From positions 1-64,000 of the forward strand of contig NZ_VIGW01000006.1 in assembly GCF_007858435.1 (NCBI RefSeq): 64,000 bases of DNA. The letters are read 5' to 3'. The stretch is from Tsukamurella asaccharolytica (GTDB lineage: Bacteria; Actinomycetota; Actinomycetes; Mycobacteriales; Mycobacteriaceae). The position numbers and the translations under genes were made by a program. The notes beneath the pieces were generated by a model, which ran no database searches, was not told the origin of the DNA, and saw only the letters and a program-made list of their open reading frames with translations. This document shows, piece after piece, positions 1 to 8,128 of this stretch; position 1 is the first letter of the stretch, and each line of letters opens with the position of its first letter.

Positions 1-1116
1 CACGGCCGCGCGGTCCTGCGGGGCGACGGTGCTGCGCGCGGCCCGGTGCAGCGGCCCGACGATGCCCTCCTCGCCGCGGGTGCCGATGAGAGCGGGCTGC
101 CGGCGCAGGTCCAGCCAGGTGCGCGCCAGCAGCGCCCAGCGCTCGGCGGGCGCGGAACGCTGCCACTCGTCGACCGTGACCGTGGGCGCGAAGACCGAGT
201 CCTCCTCGCCGTCGAGCTCGCCCTCCACGATGAGACCGGCGGCCGCGAGCAGCTCCAGGAGGAGCGCGGCGCGGTCCTCGGCGAGTCCGGTGGCCTTCGC
301 GACGCGGCGCAGCTCGCGGATGCCGATGCCGCCCGCCTTCACTCGCTGCGCCGGGACCGCGCCCAGCGCGTCGAGCACGTCGTCGGCGTGCCGCAGCAGC
401 TCCAGCGCCGCGACCGCGCCGGCCCCGTCGGCACCGGGGACGGGCGGACCGTCGAGCACGGGCGGCTTGAGGGAGGTGCCCAGGGGGAGCTCGCCCCGCA
501 GCCGGGCGCGGACCTCCCACGGCAGCTCGACGGTCTGGTGGTCGACGCGCGCCAGCAGGCCGGACGCGAGCATGCGCTGCACCGGATGGTCGGGGGACGT
601 GCCCGAACCCGCTGCCGCGGTGCGGCCCAGCGGCGAGCCCTCGGCCAAGCGCTCGAGGAGGGCGCGCTCGTCGGGGCCGGCGGCGGCCAGGGCGGCGTCG
701 ATCGCGTCGAGGTCTGGCGGGGTCGTCAGCTGGGTCGATCGCCACGGCAGGGCCTCGCGGGCGGCGGCCGTGGTGTGCAGGACGTCGTCGCCCCAGGCGA
801 GCGCCAGGCCGCGCAGCTTCTCCGCCGCCGCGAGCACCTGCTTCTTGAGCGCCCTGCCGCGGAGCCGGCGGGCGAGGGCGTCGGGGTCCAGCGGCTCGGT
901 GAGGAGCACCTCGAGAACGGCCAGGTCGAGCAGGGTCAGCCGCTCCGCGACGCGGCCCAGCGACGACGGACTGTTCAGGCGGCTCGCGAGGACGGCGAAG
1001 CCCGCGGGGACGGGCGTCGCGACGTCGCGCCGGACGTCGAGCAGCGCCGCGATCTCCGCGTCGGTGCGCCCACGCAGCCACGCCGCGGGCCCCGTCGACG
1101 AGGTATTACTGCTCAC
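1..1116 (-). CDS. Helicase-associated (XPB/Ssl2 N-terminal-like) protein, 3' part cut by window
   Basis: The open frame runs from a GTG at 1116 to the window edge with no stop, so only the first 372 residues are visible. The product begins MSSNTSSTGPAAWLRGR and is rich in Leu, Ala and Arg helices. It resembles the actinobacterial helicase C-terminal/XPB-Ssl2-N-terminal-domain protein Rv0862c, which lies at the same place beside the moa genes in M. tuberculosis. The family role is unproven; DNA repair or unwinding is suggested only by the domain name. No helicase motifs are visible in this half. A TAGGCT -10 element at 1123-1128 ends 6 bases before the GTG, so the mRNA is probably leaderless. 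The next gene is divergent. Confidence 0.8.
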   Translation of the reverse strand, partial: MSSNTSSTGPAAWLRGRTDAEIAALLDVRRDVATPVPAGFAVLASRLNSPSSLGRVAERLTLLDLAVLEVLLTEPLDPDALARRLRGRALKKQVLAAAEKLRGLALAWGDDVLHTTAAAREALPWRSTQLTTPPDLDAIDAALAAAGPDERALLERLAEGSPLGRTAAAGSGTSPDHPVQRMLASGLLARVDHQTVELPWEVRARLRGELPLGTSLKPPVLDGPPVPGADGAGAVAALELLRHADDVLDALGAVPAQRVKAGGIGIRELRRVAKATGLAEDRAALLLELLAAAGLIVEGELDGEEDSVFAPTVTVDEWQRSAPAERWALLARTWLDLRRQPALIGTRGEEGIVGPLHRAARSTVAPQDRAAV

Positions 1117-1155
1117 CGATACAGCCTAGACACCGGGGCATGTCAGAATAGCGGC

Positions 1156-1350
1156 GTGTCTGAGACCTCGAATGCGAAGAAGCCCGGCTACGTCGACAAC
1201 GGCTGGCCCGGCGCGGACCAGGGCACGGCCGATCACGCCGTGACCGAGCTGGTGGCCCCGGTGGTCGGTGCGCTGTCGCCGTTCGGCGATCTGGAGTTCC
1301 CGCAGCAGCACATCCCGTACGTGCACCCCTCGACCCGGATCAACCGCTGA
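1156..1350 (+). CDS. Small conserved actinobacterial protein (Rv0863-like)
   Basis: This is a 64-residue soluble protein starting at GTG 1156 ([19 protein letters not shown]). It has no signal peptide or membrane segment and no known domain. It ends [12 protein letters not shown]. Its position between the Rv0862c-like gene and moaC matches the short conserved hypothetical Rv0863 of M. tuberculosis. Its stop codon overlaps the likely CTG start of moaC by four bases, which suggests translational coupling to molybdenum cofactor synthesis. The function is unknown. High GC at third codon positions supports coding. Confidence 0.6.
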   Translation: MSETSNAKKPGYVDNGWPGADQGTADHAVTELVAPVVGALSPFGDLEFPQQHIPYVHPSTRINR

Positions 1351-1826
1351 CCGGAGAGCTGACACACATCGACCCGACGGGTGCCGCCCGCATGGTCGAC
1401 GTGTCCGGCAAGGCCGTCACCGCCCGCACGGCGGTCGCGGCCGGCACGTTCCGCACCACCGAGGCCGTCGTGGCCGCCATCGCCGGCGGTGCCGTGCCCA
1501 AAGGCGACGTGCTCGCCACCGCCCGTATCGCGGGAATCATGGCGGTCAAGCGCACGGCCGACCTGATCCCTCTGTGCCACCCGCTGCCGATCTCCGGCGT
1601 GACCGTCGACCTGGAACCGTCGGGCGCGGAGATCGCCGTCACCGCCACCGTGCGCTGCACGGGCCGTACGGGCGTCGAGATGGAGGCGCTCACCGCCGTC
1701 GCGGTCGCGGGGCTGACTCTGCACGACATGGTCAAGGCACTCGACCCCGCCGCCGTCATGACGGACGTCCGCGTGCTCACCAAGGACGGCGGAAAGACCG
1801 GCCACTGGGAGAGATCCAATGACTGA
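1347..1826 (+). CDS. moaC: Cyclic pyranopterin monophosphate synthase MoaC
   Basis: MoaC converts 3',8-cH2GTP, the MoaA product, to cyclic pyranopterin monophosphate, the first stable molybdenum cofactor intermediate. Diagnostic stretches are MVDVSGK near the N terminus, [15 protein letters not shown], and the active-site region [10 protein letters not shown] followed by [11 protein letters not shown]. The first in-frame ATG (1392) would remove the conserved segment [11 protein letters not shown]. No ATG, GTG or TTG lies upstream in frame, so a CTG at 1347 (or 1359) is the likely start. The CTG at 1347 overlaps the TGA of the preceding gene. The 3' end overlaps mog by 8 bases (ATGACTGA), so moaC-mog-moaE form one operon. 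Confidence 0.95.
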   Translation: MTGELTHIDPTGAARMVDVSGKAVTARTAVAAGTFRTTEAVVAAIAGGAVPKGDVLATARIAGIMAVKRTADLIPLCHPLPISGVTVDLEPSGAEIAVTATVRCTGRTGVEMEALTAVAVAGLTLHDMVKALDPAAVMTDVRVLTKDGGKTGHWERSND

Positions 1827-2319
1827 ACCGCACCGCCCGTCCCGCGATCGCTGCGCCACCGTCGTGGTCGCCTCCACCCGCGCCGCCCTGGGCGAGCGCG
1901 AGGACACCACCGGCCCCGCCATCGCGGCGTGGCTCGGTGAGCGCGGCTTCGAGGTCTACGGCCCCGTCGTGGTGCCCGACGGCGAGGAGGTGGGCGCCGC
2001 CATCCGCTCCGCGGTCCGCCGCGGCGACGCCGTGGTGCTCACCACCGGCGGCACCGGCCTCACGCCCTCCGACCGCACCCCCGAGGAGACACGCGGCGCG
2101 CTGACCTTCGAGATCCCGGGCCTCGCCAGCGCCATCCGCACGTCGGGCCTGCCCGACGTGCCGACCACAGTGCTCAGCCGCGGCCTGGCCGGCGTCGCCG
2201 GCTCGTCGCTGGTGGTGAACCTGCCGGGCTCGTCGGGCGGGGTCCGCGACGGCCTCGCCGTGCTCGACGGGGTCCTGCACCACGCGCTCGACCAGATCCG
2301 CGGCGGGGACCATGGCTGA
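1819..2319 (+). CDS. mog: Molybdenum cofactor biosynthesis protein MogA/MoaB (molybdopterin adenylyltransferase family)
   Basis: This 166-residue MoCF-domain protein belongs to the family that adenylylates molybdopterin before molybdate insertion. The signature [18 protein letters not shown] (about residues 75-92) contains the GGTG nucleotide/pterin-binding loop and the catalytic-region Asp. [12 protein letters not shown] is the second conserved loop. It overlaps moaC by 8 bases and moaE by 8 bases, consistent with tight translational coupling. M. tuberculosis has the same gene as mog (Rv0865). MogA and MoaB cannot be told apart from sequence alone. Confidence 0.92.
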   Translation: MTEPHRPSRDRCATVVVASTRAALGEREDTTGPAIAAWLGERGFEVYGPVVVPDGEEVGAAIRSAVRRGDAVVLTTGGTGLTPSDRTPEETRGALTFEIPGLASAIRTSGLPDVPTTVLSRGLAGVAGSSLVVNLPGSSGGVRDGLAVLDGVLHHALDQIRGGDHG

Positions 2320-2752
2320 CGAGCCCGCGGCGGAGGTCGTCTTCGCCCGGGTGGTAGAGGAGCCGATCGACCTCGCCGCGCACGAGTCCGCGGTGGCGCG
2401 GCGCGAGGCGGGCGCGGTCGTGGGCTTCGTCGGGGCCGTGCGCGATCACGACGGTGGCCGCGGCGTGACCGCGCTGGAGTACTCGGCGCACCCCACGGCC
2501 GAGCGGGTCATCGCCGAGGTCGTGCAGCGCGAGGCGGACGCCGCCGAGGGCGTGCGGGCCGTCGCCGTCTCGCACCGCGTGGGCCCGCTGGCGATCGGCG
2601 ATGCGGCGTTCGTCGTCGCCGTCGCGGCCGATCACCGGGCGGCGGCGTTCGCGACGTGCGCGCGGCTCGTCGACGCGGTCAAGGAGGCGCTCCCGGTGTG
2701 GAAGCACCAGCTGTTCCTGGACGGAACGGACGAGTGGGTCGGCAGCGCATAG
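2312..2752 (+). CDS. moaE: Molybdopterin synthase catalytic subunit MoaE
   Basis: MoaE is the large subunit of molybdopterin synthase. It transfers sulfur from the C-terminal thiocarboxylate of MoaD to cyclic pyranopterin monophosphate. Conserved features are [23 protein letters not shown], the [10 protein letters not shown] segment and the active-site motif [10 protein letters not shown] with its two lysines. The length (146 aa) is normal. It is last in the moaC-mog-moaE operon and ends just before a strong bidirectional hairpin. Its partner MoaD is encoded about 1.1 kb away on the opposite strand. Confidence 0.95.
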   Translation: MADEPAAEVVFARVVEEPIDLAAHESAVARREAGAVVGFVGAVRDHDGGRGVTALEYSAHPTAERVIAEVVQREADAAEGVRAVAVSHRVGPLAIGDAAFVVAVAADHRAAAFATCARLVDAVKEALPVWKHQLFLDGTDEWVGSA

Positions 2753-2778
2753 CGGCCACCCCCACGACATCGGAAACG

Positions 2779-2819
2779 CCGAGAGGGGCCTGCGGCGTGA
2801 TGCCGGAGGCCCCTCTCGG
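2779..2819. terminator. Bidirectional intrinsic-type terminator between moaE and rpfA
   Basis: Perfect 13-base inverted repeats at 2779-2791 (CCGAGAGGGGCCT) and 2807-2819 flank a 15-base loop in the gap between the two convergent genes. No long T run follows, as is common in actinobacteria. The placement between convergent stops supports termination in both directions. Confidence 0.8.
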
Positions 2820-2839
2820 TAGTGCGTGGTGCGGTGGGC

Positions 2840-3514
2840 TCAGTAGCCCTTGGCCGCGGCCTGCTGCAGCAGGGCGAGCACGGCGGGGTCGATCTTCTGG
2901 CCGCCGGCCTGGGCCTGCGAGATGACCTGGTTGATGTACTGCGCGTTCACGGACTGGCCGGGCTGCGCGACGGGCTTGGCGACCGGCTTCGGAGCAGGGT
3001 TGGCAACCGGCTTCGGGGCGGGCTTGGCGACCGGCTTCGGCGCAGGGGCGGCCACCGGCTTCGGGGCGGGCTTCGTGGCCGGCTTGGTGACGGGCTTCGT
3101 GACCGGCTTGGTGGTGTCGGTGTCCGTCGGGGAGACCGTGCGGGGGGTCGGCGAGCCGAGGCCCCGGCCGCAGGTGGGCCATGCGCCCTTGCCCTGGCCG
3201 GCGAGAACCTTCTCGGCGATCGCGATCTGCTGCTCGCGGCTGGCCTGGTTGGCAGTGGGGGCGTACTGCGTGCCGCCGTAGCCGGCCCACGTGGACGGGC
3301 TGAACTGCAGGCCGCCGTGGTAGCCGTTACCCGTGTTGATGGCCCAGTTACCGCCGGACTCGCAGGCGGCGACCTTGTCCCACTGGGAATCGGGGGCGGC
3401 GTTCGCGGCGGGGGCGGCGAGCGCGAGACCCGCGCCACCCAGCATCGCGCCCGCGGCGGCGACCTTGGCGGCGCTCAGGCTGGTGGTGGACTGCTTGCGG
3501 TGACGACCGGTCAT
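2840..3514 (-). CDS. rpfA: Resuscitation-promoting factor RpfA, secreted muralytic enzyme
   Basis: This 224-residue secreted protein begins with a signal peptide (about residues 1-39, ending AANAA). The Rpf transglycosylase-like domain covers about residues 40-118, with [32 protein letters not shown] containing the catalytic-type Glu of CESGGNW. A low-complexity linker of repeated KPV/KPA units (about 135-188) is wall-associated or extended, and a short helical tail follows. Rpf proteins cleave peptidoglycan and help wake dormant cells. The gene replaces rpfA (Rv0867c) in the conserved moa neighbourhood. A purine-rich ribosome site (GAGAGGAAAG) lies 12-13 bases before the ATG, just after a c-di-AMP riboswitch. 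Confidence 0.95.
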   Translation of the reverse strand: MTGRHRKQSTTSLSAAKVAAAGAMLGGAGLALAAPAANAAPDSQWDKVAACESGGNWAINTGNGYHGGLQFSPSTWAGYGGTQYAPTANQASREQQIAIAEKVLAGQGKGAWPTCGRGLGSPTPRTVSPTDTDTTKPVTKPVTKPATKPAPKPVAAPAPKPVAKPAPKPVANPAPKPVAKPVAQPGQSVNAQYINQVISQAQAGGQKIDPAVLALLQQAAAKGY

Positions 3515-3539
3515 CGTGTGAAGTCTTTCCTCTCTACGC

Positions 3540-3695
3540 GCGTGCGAAGTTAGCTGTCGGGTTCGAGCGAGAGGCTGCTCGGCCGGTTGCCCGGCTTGAC
3601 CCCTAGGGCGAGTGCCCTGCGGCCTCGCGGCCGCGGATGGTTCCTCCGCCTTCGTCCAGGTGTAGATCGTGATGCATGTGTCCCGAATCGCACGC
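3540..3695 (-). promoter_or_regulatory. ydaO/yuaA (c-di-AMP) riboswitch in the rpfA leader
   Basis: On the minus strand the leader carries the hallmark sequences of this class: GGAGGAACC (plus-strand 3639-3647), a CTAGGGGTCAAGCCGGGCAACCGG stretch just downstream in two parts, and CGAACCCGACAGCTAAC near the 3' end (plus-strand 3550-3566). An 8-bp P1 helix is closed by GCGTGCGA (plus 3688-3695) and TCGCACGC (plus 3540-3547). It ends about 10 bases before the ribosome site of rpfA. The class binds cyclic di-AMP and usually turns genes off when ligand is high. It is common upstream of cell-wall hydrolases in actinobacteria. Confidence 0.9.
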
Positions 3696-3751
3696 TGGAC
3701 GAAGCTCTGCGCTGCGAACGATCGGGGTGGCTGCTGCTGCGGCCCTCAGCG

Positions 3752-3780
3752 ACGGTAACAGACCCCGGCCCGAGGCCCAA
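3752..3780 (-). promoter_or_regulatory. Predicted rpfA promoter
   Basis: On the minus strand TTGGGC (plus 3775-3780) and TACCGT (plus 3752-3757) are separated by 17 bases, giving a predicted start near 3745. This places the whole riboswitch within a leader of about 230 nt. It is inferred from sequence only. Confidence 0.45.
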
Positions 3781-3807
3781 CCGTTACCGGACCGTGATTT
3801 TATATTG

Positions 3808-3823
3808 TGTGATCGATATCACG
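3808..3823. promoter_or_regulatory. CRP/FNR-family binding site upstream of rpfA
   Basis: TGTGA-N6-TCACG matches the CRP consensus TGTGA-N6-TCACA at nine of ten positions. Its centre lies about 70 bases upstream of the predicted rpfA start, a class I activation distance. In M. tuberculosis rpfA is a known target of the cAMP receptor protein Rv3676, so a conserved role is likely. Confidence 0.7.
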
Positions 3824-3838
3824 CCCGGGCGCGGTGGA

Positions 3839-4078
3839 TCACCCGCCGGCGAAGGGCGGCAAGACGTCGAGCATCGACCCCGTCGCGGGCGTCTCGACGT
3901 CGCGAACCGCCACCTCGTCGAGCAGGAAGCTGCAGCGGGTGAGCACCCGGAGGAGCTCGGGATGCCGGGCGGCGAGGAGGTCGGAGACCTCGGCGACCGT
4001 GGCGCCGTCGGGTACCGGCACCGTCTCCTCGGCGACGCCCGCCGCGGCGCGCGCGGCGGCGAAGTAACGGATCAGCAT
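3839..4078 (-). CDS. moaD: Molybdopterin synthase sulfur carrier subunit MoaD
   Basis: This is a 79-residue ubiquitin-like MoaD/ThiS protein. It ends in the required Gly-Gly (DVLPPFAGG), the residues that are adenylylated and thiocarboxylated. It starts MLIRYFAAARAAAGV, typical of MoaD. It provides the sulfur for MoaE. The start lies 3 bases after the moaA stop, so it is co-transcribed with moaA and the small membrane protein upstream. Confidence 0.93.
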   Translation of the reverse strand: MLIRYFAAARAAAGVAEETVPVPDGATVAEVSDLLAARHPELLRVLTRCSFLLDEVAVRDVETPATGSMLDVLPPFAGG

Positions 4079-4081
4079 CGG

Positions 4082-5071
4082 TCAGCCTCCGATCGCGCTC
4101 ATGGGTCGCGAGGGCTGCAGGAAGGCCGGGTCGTCGATGCCGTGGCCGGCCTGCTTGCCGAGCATCGCGGCGAGCCACGCGTCGGCGATCTCCTCGTCCG
4201 TCGCGCCGCCGCGGAGGAGGGGCTTGAGATCGGTCTCCTCGGCCGCGAACAGGCACGTGCGGATCTGGCCGTCGGCGGTGAGGCGCACGCGGTCGCAGTC
4301 GCCGCAGAAGGGACGCGTGACCGAGGCGATGATGCCGACGGTCGCGGGGCCACCGTCAACCGTGAAGCGCTCGGCGGGCGCGCTACCCCGGGCCTCGCCG
4401 TGCGGGGTGAGCGCGAACTCGCGGCGCAGCTCCGCCAGGATCTGCTCCGCGGTGATCATCGTGCCGCGGTCCCAGGTGTGGTCGGCGTCCAGCGGCATGT
4501 GCTCGATGATCCGCAGTTCGTAGCCGGCCTCGAGGCACAGGCGCAGCAGGGGGCGCGCATCGTCGAGCCGCCCCGGGCCGAGGACGGCGTTGACCTTCAC
4601 GGGGGTCAGGCCGGCATCCGCGGCGGCGCGGAGGCCCGCCAGGGCGTCGTCGAGCCGGTCGCGGCGGGTGACCTTCGCGTACTCCTCCCGGTCGACGGTG
4701 TCGAGGGAGACATTCACGCGGTCCAGACCCGCGCCGGCGAGCGTGGCCGCGTGCCGCGCGAGCGACAGGCCGTTCGTGGTCAGCGAGATCTCGGGGCGCG
4801 GCTCGAGCTGCGCGGCGTGCGCGACGATCCGGGCGAGGTCCGCGCGCAGCAGCGGTTCGCCACCGGTGAATCGGATCTCCGTGATCCCCAGGTCGCGGAC
4901 GCCGATCGCGATCAGCCGGTCGATCTCCGGGCCCGTCAGGACGTGCTCGCCGGCCAGCCACGGCAGCCCCTCGGCCGGCATGCAGTAGGTGCACCGCAGG
5001 TTGCAGCGGTCGGTGAGGGAGACCCGCAGATCGCGGGCGACACGACCGTAGCGGTCGACCAGCGGCTTCAT
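4082..5071 (-). CDS. moaA: GTP 3',8-cyclase MoaA (radical SAM)
   Basis: MoaA starts molybdenum cofactor synthesis by converting GTP to 3',8-cH2GTP. The radical SAM cluster motif is C23-N-L-R-C27-T-Y-C30. GGEPLLR is the SAM-binding GGEP motif. The C-terminal second 4Fe-4S cluster site is RPFCGDCDRVRLT with a further Cys in IRTCLF. The protein ends in SAIGG, close to the GG tail that MoaA inserts into its active site. The length (329 aa) is normal. The ATG overlaps the stop of the upstream membrane protein by four bases, and moaD follows directly. Confidence 0.96.
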   Translation of the reverse strand: MKPLVDRYGRVARDLRVSLTDRCNLRCTYCMPAEGLPWLAGEHVLTGPEIDRLIAIGVRDLGITEIRFTGGEPLLRADLARIVAHAAQLEPRPEISLTTNGLSLARHAATLAGAGLDRVNVSLDTVDREEYAKVTRRDRLDDALAGLRAAADAGLTPVKVNAVLGPGRLDDARPLLRLCLEAGYELRIIEHMPLDADHTWDRGTMITAEQILAELRREFALTPHGEARGSAPAERFTVDGGPATVGIIASVTRPFCGDCDRVRLTADGQIRTCLFAAEETDLKPLLRGGATDEEIADAWLAAMLGKQAGHGIDDPAFLQPSRPMSAIGG

Positions 5072-5289
5072 GGCCGCGGCTCGTCGTCCCGGGTCCGCCC
5101 GCCGAGGATGACCGCGATCACGCCCGCGAGGAAGCCGACGGGCGCGAGCGGCGTCAGCAGGTACACCCAGGTGGGGGCGGTGGTGCCGTCCGCGAGGAGC
5201 GGCGTGAGGAACAGGGCGGCGAGCGCGATCAGCCCGATCGCGAAGAGTGCGATCGAAACGGAGACGGCGCCGGAAACCAACTTGCCCAT
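5068..5289 (-). CDS. Small integral membrane protein (Rv0870c-like)
   Basis: This 73-residue protein has two hydrophobic helices (about residues 8-32 and 41-63) and a charged tail, RTRDDEPRP. No known domain is visible. It is the first gene of a moaA-moaD transcript: its stop overlaps the moaA start (ATGA). The same position in M. tuberculosis is held by the putative membrane protein Rv0870c. A role with the cofactor genes is possible but unproven. Confidence 0.75.
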   Translation of the reverse strand: MGKLVSGAVSVSIALFAIGLIALAALFLTPLLADGTTAPTWVYLLTPLAPVGFLAGVIAVILGGRTRDDEPRP

Positions 5290-5369
5290 AACCTCTAGAC
5301 TAGTGCCAGTGCGTCTCGCCGCTCGCGGGGCGCGTTTTGTTGTTCTGAGTGCAGAGCGGGTGACGACGA

Positions 5370-5792
5370 ATGCCTACCGGCAAGGTCAAGTGGTACGACT
5401 CCGACAAGGGCTTCGGCTTCCTCTCCCAGGAGGACGGCGAGGACGTCTACGTCCGGTCGTCGGCGCTGCCCGACGGTACCGACGGGCTCAAGCAGGGCCA
5501 GCGGGTCGAGTTCAGCGTGGCCGCGGGACGTCGCGGCCCTCAGGCGCTGACGGTGACCGTGCTCGAGCCTGCGCCGTCGGTCTCGCGCGGGGCAGCGGGG
5601 GCGCAGCGCGGCCGCCGGCCGGCCGCGAACCGTCGACCTGCCGAGGACCTGAACGTGCTGATCGAGGACATGATCCAGCTTCTCGACGTGGGCGTGCAGC
5701 CCGAGCTGCGCAAGGGCCGTTATCCGGACCGCAAGGCCTCCGAGCAGATCGCCACGGTGCTCCGCGAGATCGCCCGCGAGCTGGACTCGTAG
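5370..5792 (+). CDS. cspB: Cold-shock protein CspB with C-terminal extension
   Basis: The first 66 or so residues are a cold-shock domain with RNA-binding motifs KGFGFLSQ (RNP1-like) and VYVRSSAL (RNP2-like). It is therefore a single-stranded nucleic acid chaperone. At 140 residues it is about twice the usual CspA length. A basic linker ([11 protein letters not shown]) leads to a helical tail ([23 protein letters not shown]). Rv0871 of M. tuberculosis is similarly long and sits at the same place. It is divergent from the moaA cluster. Confidence 0.92.
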   Translation: MPTGKVKWYDSDKGFGFLSQEDGEDVYVRSSALPDGTDGLKQGQRVEFSVAAGRRGPQALTVTVLEPAPSVSRGAAGAQRGRRPAANRRPAEDLNVLIEDMIQLLDVGVQPELRKGRYPDRKASEQIATVLREIARELDS

Positions 5793-5803
5793 GCGCGCGG
5801 CCG

Positions 5804-6334
5804 CTACGGCTTCTGGACCAGCGCGAAGTCCTTGGGGGTCGTGTCGATGCCCCAGACGGCCTGCGCGATGAGGTTGCCCGACGCGTCCTGGTACTGCGAC
5901 GGGACGTTGATCTCCACCGCCGCGACCCACAGCTCCTCGGTCGACTTGAGCACCAGCGTGGCCGACTTCGGCTCCAGGTGGGTGATGGTCTCCAGCTTCG
6001 GCTGCCCGAGCTTGCTGTCGTAGCGCTGCACCGTGAGGAACCACGGGCGCTCGGTGATGTAGTCGGGGAGCGAGATCACGATCGCCTTACCGAACTCCAC
6101 CGGCATCTTCGCCGGTCGCTGCGGGGTGTCGCACTCGCCCGCCTGCACGTTGGTGCAGAACTGCATCGGCGCGACGGGCACCAGCTGGTCGCCGACGGTG
6201 GCCTGCAGCGTGGGCCGCGGCCCGGGCTCGTTGCGCTTGTCCAGGCCGGCGACGACCGCGTACGCGAGCAGGACCGCGGCCGCGACGGCGAACACCGCCC
6301 CGGCGACGAGCAGCTTCGGGCTGGGCTTGATCAT
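5804..6334 (-). CDS. DUF2771 family membrane-anchored protein (Rv0875c-like)
   Basis: This 176-residue protein has an N-terminal transmembrane helix or uncleaved signal (about residues 8-30) and an extracytoplasmic domain. Two cysteines (FCTNVQAGEC) could form a disulfide. It matches the actinobacterial DUF2771 family, whose role is unknown. The start lies 4 bases downstream of the MFS stop on the same strand, so the two are co-transcribed, as in M. tuberculosis Rv0876c-Rv0875c. Confidence 0.85.
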   Translation of the reverse strand: MIKPSPKLLVAGAVFAVAAAVLLAYAVVAGLDKRNEPGPRPTLQATVGDQLVPVAPMQFCTNVQAGECDTPQRPAKMPVEFGKAIVISLPDYITERPWFLTVQRYDSKLGQPKLETITHLEPKSATLVLKSTEELWVAAVEINVPSQYQDASGNLIAQAVWGIDTTPKDFALVQKP

Positions 6335-6338
6335 CTTT

Positions 6339-8042
6339 TCAGACCCCGTTCATCGTGGGTGGGACGTGTTCCGGTCGCTTGCCGCCGAGGTTCGGGACGA
6401 GGGAGCCGCCGCGGTAGGTCAGCACCGTCTGCACCGTGCCCACGACCATGATCGCGGCGACGGTCGCGAAGCCGATCCACAGCGTGGGCGGCAGCAGCAC
6501 GCCCAACGCGGCGCCGCCGACCCAGCCGAGCTGCAGCGCGGTCTCGGACCGGCCGAAGGCGGAGGCCCGCGACTCGTCGGGCAGGCCGTCCTGGATGGAC
6601 GCGTCGAGCGAGACCTTGCCGATCGCCGACACCCCGGACGCGAGGAAGGTCACGGCCGCGATCACCACGAGGTTGCTGAAGGCCGCCCCGACGATCGCGC
6701 CGACGGTGGCCGCGATCGTCGCCTGCACGACGATCCGCGCGGGCCGCGGCAGCTGCAGCCGGGCGCCGATGCCGTTGCCGAGGAAGTTGCCGACTCCGGC
6801 GGCGGCGCCGACCGCGCCGATCATCAGCAGGGATTCGGTGGCGGATCCGCCGGCCGCCTGCTGGGCCTTGCCGTAGAAGGCGATGTAGAGGGTGAGGAAG
6901 CCGGTGAGTATGCGGATGGTGGTGTTGCCCCACAGTCCGGTCACGACGCTGCGGCCGAGCGGCACCCGCAGGTTCTTGAACGCGGCGCCCAGCTTGGCGC
7001 GCCCACGCACGTCCTGCGCCTGCCCGAACCGCCCGCGCTCGGCGTCGCGGGCCATCGCGTCGGTGTACGACAGCGTGGTGGGCACCTCGCCCGCCGTGCT
7101 CTCGACGCGTTTCGGGAGGCGCATGCACGTCACCGCGCCGAGCGCCGCGAAGACCATGAGGGCGTACATCCCGCCCGGGATGTGCAGCATCCGGCTGAGG
7201 CCGAACTCGGCGCCGGCGGCGATCGCGCCCCCCACGCCCGAGCCCACGACCAGGCCGAACAGTGTCAGTCGCGAGTTGACCCGGGCCAGGTCGATCGATG
7301 GTGGCAGCACCCGCGGCACCACCGCGGATTTGAGCACCGAGAAGGATTTACTCATCACCAGCATGGCGAGCGCGCTGGGATAGAGCACCCACGGATCGAA
7401 GTTCACCGTGTTCGCGACCGGGTCGTACTCGCAGTTCGTGATGAGTAGGACCGCCAGCGCGATGCGGATTCCGAAGGACGCGGCCAGCGCCACCCGGCGC
7501 CCGTGCTGGATGCGGTCGAGCAGCGGCCCCATGAAGGGCGCGATGATCGCGAAGGGCGCGATGTTCACCAGCAGGTACAGCGCGACCTTCGACTTCGACT
7601 CGGCCTGCGCCGCCGCGAAGAACAGGGTGTTCGCCAGCGCGACCATCATCGCGGCGTCGACGGCGTTGTTGAGGATCACCGGGTAGGTGAGCGCGGTGAG
7701 GCCGGACTTGTCGGCACCGTCGGCCCGGGTGGCCCGGTGCCACTTCGCGATCCCGGCCTCGGTGATCTCGCGGCTGCGCATGGCCGCCACCCGGGTGACG
7801 GTGATCTTGCGCGGCATCCGCCGCTGCTCCTCCTCGGCCGCGCGCCGCTCGGCCGCGGTCGGGGTGTCCTCGAGCGGGGGCAGGTGATGGTTCGACGTGT
7901 GCTGCGGGCGCTCTTCGCCGCCCGCCCCCGCCCCCTGGCGCACGGACTGCCCGCTGTGGGTACGCGGCGTCGGCCCCGGACGGCGCCGGGGCTCGTCGGG
8001 GGGATACTGCTGCTGCCCCGGATGACCGCTCACGCGGACCAT
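6339..8042 (-). CDS. MFS transporter (Rv0876c-like)
   Basis: This protein has about 12 hydrophobic segments. A long polar N-terminal tail (first 130 or so residues, rich in Pro, Gln and Arg) lies in the cytoplasm. The ATG at 8042 (MVRVSGHPGQQQYPP) is preferred. An upstream extension to 8141 would run into the divergent neighbour and looks non-coding, while a GTG at 8033 is an alternative. A large hydrophilic loop separates the two halves (about residues 330-370). The substrate is unknown. It is translated just ahead of the DUF2771 gene. Confidence 0.85.
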   Translation of the reverse strand: MVRVSGHPGQQQYPPDEPRRRPGPTPRTHSGQSVRQGAGAGGEERPQHTSNHHLPPLEDTPTAAERRAAEEEQRRMPRKITVTRVAAMRSREITEAGIAKWHRATRADGADKSGLTALTYPVILNNAVDAAMMVALANTLFFAAAQAESKSKVALYLLVNIAPFAIIAPFMGPLLDRIQHGRRVALAASFGIRIALAVLLITNCEYDPVANTVNFDPWVLYPSALAMLVMSKSFSVLKSAVVPRVLPPSIDLARVNSRLTLFGLVVGSGVGGAIAAGAEFGLSRMLHIPGGMYALMVFAALGAVTCMRLPKRVESTAGEVPTTLSYTDAMARDAERGRFGQAQDVRGRAKLGAAFKNLRVPLGRSVVTGLWGNTTIRILTGFLTLYIAFYGKAQQAAGGSATESLLMIGAVGAAAGVGNFLGNGIGARLQLPRPARIVVQATIAATVGAIVGAAFSNLVVIAAVTFLASGVSAIGKVSLDASIQDGLPDESRASAFGRSETALQLGWVGGAALGVLLPPTLWIGFATVAAIMVVGTVQTVLTYRGGSLVPNLGGKRPEHVPPTMNGV

Positions 8043-8128
8043 TGTTCCGCATCCGCGACGATGCCGTTCTCGGGGGCGCGCGCCGCCCGCCTGCACCGGC
8101 GTCGCCGCCATCCGGCACAATCGGACGG

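Noticed and set aside
46-1350. 434-residue plus-strand open frame over the first gene
   Set aside because: It is the antisense shadow of the helicase-associated protein. Only its last 64 codons, from GTG 1156, look coding.
2850-3281. Open frames antisense to rpfA with repeated Gly-Ala or Arg-rich units
   Set aside because: They mirror the KPA/KPV repeat of rpfA and have no ribosome site or family. The repeat belongs to rpfA.
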